Origin: JBHHZI01 sp046757965
Lineage (GTDB): Bacteria > Acidobacteriota > Polarisedimenticolia > SMYD01
Reading direction: 5' to 3'
Length of the DNA stretch: 32,785 nucleotides
Assembly (NCBI GenBank): GCA_046757965.1
Contig: JBHHZI010000015.1
Span: 1 to 32,785 of the forward strand
Below are positions 7,777-14,604 of the stretch, in pieces. The number at the start of each line of letters is the position of its first letter. The stretch's first letter is position 1. Below the pieces are notes generated by a model that saw only the letters and a list, made by a program, of their open reading frames with translations, was not told the origin of the DNA and ran no database searches. Made by a program: the position numbers and the translations under genes.

Positions 7777-9138
7777 TCAGCGGTGCCGGGACCGGTCCTC
7801 GGCCGGCGGCGTGCCGGGGAGGGCGGGGTACCGGTCCTGTAGCTGTAGCAGGAGCTCGTTGGCGATGGCCATCCGCCGCCGTTCGATGGAGCGAGATTCC
7901 GTGGGGTCCTCCACCATGTCATACAGCTCACGTCGCACGGCGTCCGGCCACCATTCCTGACCGTCGACCTGGGGGGGGGGGGGTGGGGTGAAGATCAGCT
8001 TGAACCGCCCGGCGGCCCGCACCGCCCGGGCGAACGGAGCCACCACCTGGGTCGCATAGTGATTGCGCTGCGGGAGGGGAAACCGCCCATTCAGGCGCCC
8101 CGCCAGATCCAGGCCATCCGTCCGCAGCCCCGGCGAGCCCAGGACCCCCAGGATGGTCGGCAGGACATCGAGCAGCGAGATCGGTGTGTCGAAGCGGAGC
8201 GGACGCGACCGGGGTGCGTTGAAAAAAAGGATGGGAACCCGCAGCTCTTCCTCGTAGAGCGACTGGCCGTGGGTGAACCAGAAACCGTGCTCGCCGAGGG
8301 GCGTCCCGTGAACGGACGCCACGACCAGCAGCGTGTCGGCCTGCCTCCCCGACTCTTCCAGCGCGGCGCGGATGATGCCGAGCCCCCGATCCGCCCGGAT
8401 CACGCCGGCGTCGTAGGCCGCCAGGTAGTACCCGGTGCTGCGCAGCGGCCCGTTGTGGACATCAGTCGGCAGGATCCCCGGCAGCGAATCACGCTCACCG
8501 GGGGCCAGCGTCAGGTCCCGGACGGATCCGACGTGGGCCGGGCTGGCCTGCAGGAGGTCGTCCAGATCCGGGGTCAGCGGCGCGGCACAGTCGGCGAGAT
8601 GTATCCAGAGGAAAAACGGCGTCTCGGCGGGGAGCTTCCGGGTGAGGGCCGCCGCCCGCCGGGCGAGCTGTGGAGCCGTGGCTCCGGGGAGAGAAAGGAC
8701 ACGCTCGAATCCGGCGGACAGGAGGGAAACATTCGCCAGGGCTTCATCCGGCACCACGGCCAGGGTGGTTCGCCCCTGTCCGGCGAGACGGGTCGCCAGG
8801 GTGGCAAGGTCGGGTCCCACGTTCGACGCTTCGAGGATGCGGTGCTTGTGGGGATCGAAGCCGGTCATCAGCGACACCAGCGCCGGCAACGTGACCGGGG
8901 CCGGCGTCCGGCCGTGGGTGAACAACGCACCGCCGGTGGCCAGCCGGTCGAATTCGGGGGTCAGGGTTGCCCCCGGGTGGTCGGTTCCGATCCGGTCGGC
9001 TCGCAGCCCGGAGATGGTGACCAGGATGGCATTGTTCACCACCGGGACCGCCGGCCGGGGCGTGGCGGCTGGCGTGACGACGAAACCGCCGGCCGCGCCG
9101 AGGGCGAGTAGCAACCGGAATGGCACAGATGCGCGCAT
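7777..9138 (-). CDS. Sulfatase-fold protein (alkaline phosphatase superfamily) lacking catalytic residues
   Basis: A 453-residue exported protein with an N-terminal signal-like stretch (FRLLLALGAAGGFVV). The whole length follows the sulfatase family: AILVTISGLRADRIG (residues 38-52), LPALVSLMTG (84-93), SVHGTPLGEHG (275-285), LYEEELRVPILFF and a C-terminal LYDMVEDPTE. Key residues are altered. The metal-binding Asp of the first motif is Ser43. The CxPxR formylglycine motif reads T83-L-P-A-L, so no formylglycine can form. The Asp of the DHG motif is Val276. With two metal ligands gone the protein is probably not a hydrolase, perhaps a binding or structural pseudoenzyme. A 13-G tract lies in the last third. 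The gene precedes the ABC importer by 147 nt; a functional link is unproven. The start at 9138 lacks a close ribosome binding site. Confidence 0.85.
   Translation of the reverse strand: MRASVPFRLLLALGAAGGFVVTPAATPRPAVPVVNNAILVTISGLRADRIGTDHPGATLTPEFDRLATGGALFTHGRTPAPVTLPALVSLMTGFDPHKHRILEASNVGPDLATLATRLAGQGRTTLAVVPDEALANVSLLSAGFERVLSLPGATAPQLARRAAALTRKLPAETPFFLWIHLADCAAPLTPDLDDLLQASPAHVGSVRDLTLAPGERDSLPGILPTDVHNGPLRSTGYYLAAYDAGVIRADRGLGIIRAALEESGRQADTLLVVASVHGTPLGEHGFWFTHGQSLYEEELRVPILFFNAPRSRPLRFDTPISLLDVLPTILGVLGSPGLRTDGLDLAGRLNGRFPLPQRNHYATQVVAPFARAVRAAGRFKLIFTPPPPPQVDGQEWWPDAVRRELYDMVEDPTESRSIERRRMAIANELLLQLQDRYPALPGTPPAEDRSRHR
7971..7983. repeat. Homopolymer tract G13 inside the sulfatase-fold gene
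   Basis: Thirteen consecutive G on the plus strand, followed by T and GGGG; on the coding strand it encodes a proline run just before QVDGQEWW. The frame is open across it as given. Tracts of this length are prone to slippage in replication and to sequencing error. Confidence 0.95.
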
Positions 9139-9281
9139 GGATCGAGAGGCGGGATGCCGTCGGTGGAGCGAGAACCTCCTTCATCGTAGCAGTTGATCGC
9201 CCCGGCCGTCCAAGGAGACGCGGGCATCTTCCTGAGGTCGACTGCACGCTGCAGGGATCATCCGCGCTAAGGTGAGGCACG

Positions 9282-10016
9282 GTGAAGATCGTCCTCTTCG
9301 ATATCGACGGGACGCTGGTCCGGGGCGATGGCCAGGGACGTCGCGCCCTGTCTCTCGCGTTTGCCGACGTCTTCGGTGTGCAGAGTGCGACGGAAGTCGC
9401 CGGCGGAGTGGACTTCAACGGGGCCCTCGACCCGACGATCATGCGGGAGATCGCGTTGCGCCTGGGCATCGACGCCCGGAGCTTCGATGCGGCGCACCGC
9501 GACCTCGTGGCCAGCTATCGGTTGCAACTGGAGGCGGTGCTGATCGAGGAGGGTCCTCCCCGGGTGCTCCCCGGCGTGCGTCGCCTGCTGAGCCGGCTGG
9601 AGGCCGCCCCGGGACTGGTCACCGGGCTGCTCACCGGCAACATCGAGGCCGGTGCGCGATCGAAGCTCCGGCCGGTCGATCTGGACCGCTTCTTTCCCGC
9701 CGGGGCCTTCGGGGAGGATGGGCCGACGCGCGAGGAGGTGGCTCGCGTTGCCTGGCATCGCCTGGAACGGCAGGCCGGTTGCCCGGTCTCCGCCGGGAGC
9801 GTGTGGGTGGTGGGCGATTCGGTCCGGGACATCGAGTGTGGCCGGGCCAACGGCATGGGCACACTCGCCGTGGCCACCGGATGGACATCCGCGGCAGTTC
9901 TGCGACGTGCTGGACCGCTCGCGCTGGTCGATGACCTGGCCGCGACCGACCATGTCTGGAAGATTCTCCATCGGCGGCCCGATGAGTGTTCAGATCCCGA
10001 ACCCTGTGGGGAATAA
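9282..10016 (+). CDS. HAD-superfamily hydrolase, phosphoglycolate-phosphatase-like
   Basis: A 244-residue cytoplasmic hydrolase with all four HAD motifs: DIDGT near the N-terminus (nucleophile Asp7 and acid/base Asp9), LLTGN around residue 113 (motif II Thr), a lysine in RSKLR (motif III), and GDSVRDIE around 183 (motif IV acidic pair). The insert between motifs I and II is the helical C1 cap of the Gph/PGMB group, so a small phosphorylated substrate such as phosphoglycolate is likely but not proven. The GTG at 9282 is the only start that keeps the first beta strand KIVLFDIDG intact. It is divergent from the sulfatase-fold gene, with 143 nt between starts. Confidence 0.88.
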   Translation: MKIVLFDIDGTLVRGDGQGRRALSLAFADVFGVQSATEVAGGVDFNGALDPTIMREIALRLGIDARSFDAAHRDLVASYRLQLEAVLIEEGPPRVLPGVRRLLSRLEAAPGLVTGLLTGNIEAGARSKLRPVDLDRFFPAGAFGEDGPTREEVARVAWHRLERQAGCPVSAGSVWVVGDSVRDIECGRANGMGTLAVATGWTSAAVLRRAGPLALVDDLAATDHVWKILHRRPDECSDPEPCGE

Positions 10017-10042
10017 AGGATGAGCGGCGCGTGTGTTCACGG

Positions 10043-10071
10043 TTGAATCGCACGCCGCCTGCCGGTATATG
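10043..10071 (+). promoter_or_regulatory. Putative sigma70-type promoter for the MltD-like gene
   Basis: TTGAAT at 10043-10048, a 17-nt spacer, and TATATG at 10066-10071. A start of transcription near 10079 would give a leader of about 55 nt that contains AGGAGGGACCGGAGGGAAGG. Confidence 0.5.
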
Positions 10072-10132
10072 AAAGAGATCTCCTCTCACGAGGAGGGACC
10101 GGAGGGAAGGCGGCGGATGGCAGGGTGACGGG

Positions 10133-11692
10133 GTGACGGACCAGAGGAGACGCAGCGTGGCACTGGCCGCGGCGCTGTTCGTCGCGCTGGTGATGCCCCC
10201 GGTGACGGGGTGGGCGGATCCTGCGGTGCCGGACACTGCGCCGAGCCCGTTTCCGCTGCCGGAACGGCTGGCGGCCCGCGTCGATTTCTGGGTGAGTGTG
10301 TACACGTCGTACACGACCCGCCAGGCGATTCTCCACGATGCGGATCACCCGGAGGTCATCTACGGCATCCTCGATCTGGGGGGCGTGCCGGACGGGAGCG
10401 TGACCCCGTACCCCGAGGACGATGTTGCGCGCATGGATCAGGCGCGGGACCGGGTGGCGCGACATCTCCGGGGCCTGGCTGACTTCCACGGGCCTGTCGA
10501 GGCCCTGTCACCGGAGGAGCGGCAGATCCTGGACGCGGCGGCGGCGCTGCTCGGGCGACATCCTCTGGTCGCCGCTGCCGGTCGCGTCCGGAGCCAGCGT
10601 GGCCAGTCGGATCGGTTTCGTCTCGGCCTGGCGCGCTCGGGAAGGTACATCGACTCGTTTCGCGCCCTCGCCAGGACGGTCGGCGTCCCCGAGGATCTGG
10701 CCTACCTCCCGCACGTCGAGTCATCGTTCGAGCGGGGCGCGCGGTCCGCGGCCGGCGCCGCGGGCATGTGGCAATTCATGCCGGCGACGGCGCGCAACTA
10801 TCTGGCCATCGACGCGGCTCGTGACGAGCGCCTCGATCCGTGGCTCGCGGCGCGGGCCGCGTTCCGTCTTCTGGCGGCCAACCACGAGGTCCTCGGATCG
10901 TGGCCTCTCGCCATCACGGCCTACAACCATGGCCAGGGCGGCATGGCGCGGGCGCAGCGCCGGTACGGGGATGATCTGGCCACCATCGTCGATCGGTACG
11001 ATGCGCGCACCTTCGGGTTCGCCTCGAAGAACTTCTATGCGGAATTCCTGGCCGTGATGCGGATCGTCGCCTCGCCCGAGGTCTGGTTCGGGACGGTTCC
11101 GGAAGATGCGCCGATCCGATTCGAGCCGTTCTCGCTGCCCGATTTCACCCGCATGCCCGCATTCGCGGCGGCCGCGAACCTGTCGCTGACGACGCTCCAG
11201 GCGCTCAATCCTGCCCTGCGCGATTCCATCTGGTCCGGCCAGCGGCTCGCACCGCGTGGTTACGAGCTGCGGTTGCCGGCCGGAGTTGCCGCGCGCGTCG
11301 CGCGTGACTGGTCGGATCTCCCCGGGTCGTTCCGCTTCGAGCAGGGGGTGAACACCCGGTGGCACCGGGTGCGCCGGGGGGAGAACCTCTCGGTCATCGC
11401 CCACCGGTACGGCACATCGGTGTCGGCGCTCGTGGCTCTGAATGCCCTGGGGCGGCGCCGGACGATCTATCCCGGCCAGCGGCTCAAGGTGCGCCGGGCG
11501 GAGAAGTGGACGAGCATTCCCGGTCCCGGCGAGGCGCACCATGTCGTGGCGCGAGGGGACACCCTGGAGACCATCGCGCGGCGTTACGGCGTGGGAGTGA
11601 ACGACCTGGCGCGATCGAACGGCCTGGCCGATCCGTCGCGCGTCCTCATCGGTCAGGTCCTGGTGATTCCGCGCCCCGTCCCGTCTCCCTGA
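10133..11692 (+). CDS. Membrane-bound/periplasmic lytic murein transglycosylase D-like with LysM domains
   Basis: A 519-residue exported enzyme that cleaves the glycan strand of peptidoglycan to 1,6-anhydro ends. A signal peptide covers about residues 1-28 (SVALAAALFVALVMPPVTGWA). The family 1 (MltD) SLT domain spans about 170-310, with catalytic Glu196 in HVESSFERGARS, then AAGMWQFMPATARNY and ITAYNHGQGG. Two clear C-terminal LysM domains (about 409-454 and 470-516) bind glycan, and a third, degenerate LysM-like repeat lies at about 335-380 (LSLTTLQALNPALR). The GTG at 10133 is followed directly by the signal peptide. An MltD normally has a lipobox; none is visible here, so it may be soluble in the periplasm. 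The peptidase gene follows by 40 nt and may be cotranscribed. Confidence 0.9.
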   Translation: MTDQRRRSVALAAALFVALVMPPVTGWADPAVPDTAPSPFPLPERLAARVDFWVSVYTSYTTRQAILHDADHPEVIYGILDLGGVPDGSVTPYPEDDVARMDQARDRVARHLRGLADFHGPVEALSPEERQILDAAAALLGRHPLVAAAGRVRSQRGQSDRFRLGLARSGRYIDSFRALARTVGVPEDLAYLPHVESSFERGARSAAGAAGMWQFMPATARNYLAIDAARDERLDPWLAARAAFRLLAANHEVLGSWPLAITAYNHGQGGMARAQRRYGDDLATIVDRYDARTFGFASKNFYAEFLAVMRIVASPEVWFGTVPEDAPIRFEPFSLPDFTRMPAFAAAANLSLTTLQALNPALRDSIWSGQRLAPRGYELRLPAGVAARVARDWSDLPGSFRFEQGVNTRWHRVRRGENLSVIAHRYGTSVSALVALNALGRRRTIYPGQRLKVRRAEKWTSIPGPGEAHHVVARGDTLETIARRYGVGVNDLARSNGLADPSRVLIGQVLVIPRPVPSP

Positions 11693-11732
11693 GGCGGTGG
11701 CCGGCGCTGGATGCCGGTCATATCTTCGCTTC

Positions 11733-13343
11733 ATGCCGGCGACTCTCGTGTTCCTGGTCCTGGGCGCCGGCGGGCTGAGCGCCGTGGCGCCGCCCGCCGT
11801 CCGCCCGGCCGTCCCCGTGACCCTGACCCTGGAACTGTTTCCCGGTCGGGGCGAGGCGCGGGTGACCGAGTCGGCCGGCGCCGATGCAGGGGACCACGTC
11901 CGGTCGTACCGCTCCACGGTGGACACCAGCCGCTTCCGGATCGAGCCGGGCAACAGCTACCTGTTCCCATCGTCCCTCTGGGATCGGTTCGCCGGCAGCC
12001 GGCACGGGCCGTTCCGCATCGAGGTGGTGACCCGCGCCGATGAAGCCGTGCTGGCCTCGGGATACCGGATCGCCCGCGAGGACGCCGATGCCCCGGGTCT
12101 TGCCCGGACGGTGTTTGCCGGCGAGGAGCGCGACCGGGGAGTGGGGCTGTACGTGCTGGCGCGCGCGGCCGGACCGGACGGTGAGTTTCCGGCTGCCCCG
12201 CCCTGGGCGACAGGATTCCTGCAGCCGATCCTGGACGACCTGTCGGCGCGTTTCGGTCCCCTCGCCGGGCAGCCGCCGCGTGTGGCCGTGGTCGATTTTC
12301 CCCGGCGGATGGCGAAGGCCTTCCCGGGAGCGCTGGTCCTGGACCGGCGACTGGCCCTCGGCGACGGCGCCCCTCCCGCCGGCCGTCTCGCCATTCTCGC
12401 CCACGAGGCGGCCCATCTGTGGTGGGCGAACGGGGTCCGGACCACCGGGCCGGGAGCGTCCGCGCTGCAGGAGGGTCTGGCGGAGTATGCGGCGTGCCGG
12501 GTGATCGGCTCGCTGGTCGGTCCGTCTGCCGAGACGGCGCGGTGGCAGGCCTTGAAGGACGAGTACGTGATGGCCAGCGAGGCCATCGCCGATGCCGGAG
12601 CCACCGTCGAGAACGAGCAGGGCGCTCGATGGCCCGGCCGTGCGGTGCGCTACGCCCGCGCCGCCTGGATCATCCGCATGCTTGAACTCCGCATCGGCCA
12701 CCAGGCGTTCACCACCGGCTTGAAGGATCTCATGAACCAGGGGGATCCGGTGGACTGGCTGCGGCTCATCGAGGTGATGTCGGCCGTCTCCGGTGTGCGG
12801 CTCGACGCATTCGAGACCGGATGGATCCGCGGCAGCGGCCATCCCGACCCTCACGTGACGGTCAACGCCGACGGCGAGGTGAGCATCGAGAATCGGGGGC
12901 GGGGAGCCGGAGAGTTCCCGCTCGAGCAGTCATGTCATGGCGGTCACGGGATCCGGGCCGAGCGGTTCGTGAGCATCGGTGCGGGGCGGACAGCGACCAT
13001 CGAGCTGCCCGATCGTGGTTGCACCGTTCGCGTCGATCCGCGGCAGAGCTTTCTGCTGGGCGCACGTGGCCCCACGGCGCCGCCAGGTCTGGTCATGGGT
13101 CGCGCCTGGGGTTTTCCGGTCGTTCGCGGTGTCGAGGACGAGAGCGCCGCTGCCCGGGCGGGGCTGCAATCCGGCGATCTCATCGTCGAAGCGGATGGGC
13201 AGCCGCTCGACGAGGGCGACGTCCGGGCCGTGCTCGGGCGCATGAACTCCGGACGGGAGATTCACCTGCGGGTCCGCAGGGGGCATACGGTTCTCGAGCT
13301 GGTCTTCGGCAGCACGGCGGGAGTCGCCGGCCCGCCATCGTGA
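11733..13343 (+). CDS. Secreted M1-like zinc metallopeptidase with C-terminal PDZ domain
   Basis: A 536-residue exported protein. A signal peptide starts at MPATLVFLVLGAGGLSAVA. A gluzincin zinc site is complete: His224-Glu225-x-x-His228, then Glu247 after exactly 18 residues (LQEGLAEY), the M1 aminopeptidase spacing. The N-terminal half is poorly conserved; the C-terminal 80 residues (about 455-530) form a PDZ domain (AARAGLQSGDLIVEADGQPL), as in the tricorn-interacting and M61-type PDZ peptidases. Substrate is unknown; proteins or peptides in the periplasm are likely. The ATG at 11733 is preferred over the GTG at 11697 because it places a charged residue-free hydrophobic signal at the N-terminus, though neither has a clear ribosome binding site. 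The gene converges on a small zinc-ribbon gene with 2 nt between stops. Confidence 0.85.
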   Translation: MPATLVFLVLGAGGLSAVAPPAVRPAVPVTLTLELFPGRGEARVTESAGADAGDHVRSYRSTVDTSRFRIEPGNSYLFPSSLWDRFAGSRHGPFRIEVVTRADEAVLASGYRIAREDADAPGLARTVFAGEERDRGVGLYVLARAAGPDGEFPAAPPWATGFLQPILDDLSARFGPLAGQPPRVAVVDFPRRMAKAFPGALVLDRRLALGDGAPPAGRLAILAHEAAHLWWANGVRTTGPGASALQEGLAEYAACRVIGSLVGPSAETARWQALKDEYVMASEAIADAGATVENEQGARWPGRAVRYARAAWIIRMLELRIGHQAFTTGLKDLMNQGDPVDWLRLIEVMSAVSGVRLDAFETGWIRGSGHPDPHVTVNADGEVSIENRGRGAGEFPLEQSCHGGHGIRAERFVSIGAGRTATIELPDRGCTVRVDPRQSFLLGARGPTAPPGLVMGRAWGFPVVRGVEDESAAARAGLQSGDLIVEADGQPLDEGDVRAVLGRMNSGREIHLRVRRGHTVLELVFGSTAGVAGPPS

Positions 13344-13345
13344 GG

Positions 13346-13549
13346 TCAGCCGCTCACACGGCGCCATCCCATGTCCCGGTCGGCGCACGCCGCACAGATC
13401 GGGAACAAGGCCCCTGTGTCCGCATGGATGCGTGTGTTCTCATTCCGGCCCTTGCAGGTGTCGCACTCGTACTCGCCGGCCATCTGACACCGTTCTCCCG
13501 GTTTCCACAGGTCCATGAGACGATGTCGGCCGCGTGTGTTCGGGGTCAT
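13346..13549 (-). CDS. Small zinc-ribbon-like protein
   Basis: A 67-residue protein with two CxxC knuckles, C29DTC32 and C52AAC55, plus an isolated Cys21, and a conserved-looking frame WKPGERC...GEYECDTC...FPICAAC...GWRRV. This matches a widespread family of short bacterial zinc-ribbon proteins with the pattern KPG-(x)-G-Y-x-C-x-x-C ... FPPC ... GW. The biochemical role of the family is not established. The ATG at 13549 is chosen over the internal ATG (Met12) because AGGGAG lies about 10 nt upstream. An ORF extension to 13753 exists but has an atypical composition and would run through the opposite gene's start. The protein is probably monocistronic. Confidence 0.65.
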   Translation of the reverse strand: MTPNTRGRHRLMDLWKPGERCQMAGEYECDTCKGRNENTRIHADTGALFPICAACADRDMGWRRVSG

Positions 13550-13665
13550 GGCGCGGGGTCTCCCTCGGACGGCATTCTGACATCTGCAGGTGACGAGCGC
13601 AACGCGGCCTGGCCGGCCCGGGGGAGCGCGGCGGTCTGTGCTCGCCCGGGTGTTAGAATCTCCCC

Positions 13666-14604
13666 ATGGCCCCCGCGATCCTGCTGCTTGCCCCGTTGAT
13701 CGTCGCCACGTCGCTGGCGCCGGCCACCGCGGAGCCGGCGACAGGTGCGACACCGGTCTCCCCGGTGGAGGCAGCCCGTGCGCTCCTCGAGCAGTCGGCC
13801 GCCGCCCGTGGAGGTCTGGAGCAGATGGGGCGCATCCGCGAGATTCACCGCGTGGGCACCATCGTTGTCGCCACCGCGTCAGGGGACGTCACCTCCCACC
13901 TCGACATGGTCGTGGTCCCTCCGGACCGGGTGGAGGTGACCACCGATGACGGGGCCACGGTGCGATCCGCCGAGGGTGGAGCGGCCTACACGCGGACCCA
14001 GGGCGGCAAGCGCGTCGAGTTGGTCGGCCGGGACCGCACGGCCATGTTGCGCCTCGCGTGGCTTGACGAGGCGCTGGTCGTGCCCCATGCCCTCGACGGT
14101 CTTCTGACGGTGAAGGGCAAGGCGCCGGCAGGAGACGGCGAGGTGCCGGAGGGTGTCGGCGGGCGCGGGGGGATCGCCATCACCCTGGGCGTGCCCGATG
14201 GCAAGGAGGTGGCCCTGGTGGTTCCGGAGGCCGGCGGATTGCCGCTGCGCGTCGACTACGAGCTGGAAGACGGCCAGGGCGGGACACGCCGGGTTTCCGA
14301 GGTGTATTCGACCTGGCGCGTCGTGGAGGGCGTGCCGTTCCCTCACGAGGTCGCGCTGTACTTCGACGGGCGGATGCTGACGGTCGTGACCTTCGACCGG
14401 ATCGACGTGACGATGGCGGACAGGACGACCCCGCCCGATGAGCCGTCGTCAGGCAGTCTCGAGGCGGCGCCTCAGGCGCTCGAGACGTCGCTGGTTGTAC
14501 ACGTCGATGAGTTCTCGCCGGGAGATCATCGAGACCACCGGGCCGTGGTCGCTCTCCCGGGTGACCGGGAGTTCGTTGACGTCCATCGAGACGAATTTCT
14601 GTAG
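13666..14604 (+). CDS. Exported LolA-like (outer-membrane lipoprotein-sorting-like) protein with antisense 3' tail
   Basis: A 312-residue exported protein with a signal peptide (AILLLAPLIVATSLAPATA). The stretch from EQSAAARGGLEQMGRIREIH through the hallmark STWRVVEGVPFPHEVALYFDGR and TVVTFDRIDVT resembles the LolA-like/outer-membrane lipoprotein-sorting proteins common in Acidobacteria, which fold as an open beta barrel. Cargo is unknown. Family similarity seems to end near residue 255. The last 52 residues are encoded antisense to the 3' end of the ClC gene (156-bp overlap), are acidic and of low complexity, and look like read-through after loss of an older stop. A TAGAAT box at 13654-13659 would place the transcription start at or next to the ATG, and no ribosome binding site is visible, so a leaderless mRNA is possible. 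Confidence 0.7.
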   Translation: MAPAILLLAPLIVATSLAPATAEPATGATPVSPVEAARALLEQSAAARGGLEQMGRIREIHRVGTIVVATASGDVTSHLDMVVVPPDRVEVTTDDGATVRSAEGGAAYTRTQGGKRVELVGRDRTAMLRLAWLDEALVVPHALDGLLTVKGKAPAGDGEVPEGVGGRGGIAITLGVPDGKEVALVVPEAGGLPLRVDYELEDGQGGTRRVSEVYSTWRVVEGVPFPHEVALYFDGRMLTVVTFDRIDVTMADRTTPPDEPSSGSLEAAPQALETSLVVHVDEFSPGDHRDHRAVVALPGDREFVDVHRDEFL

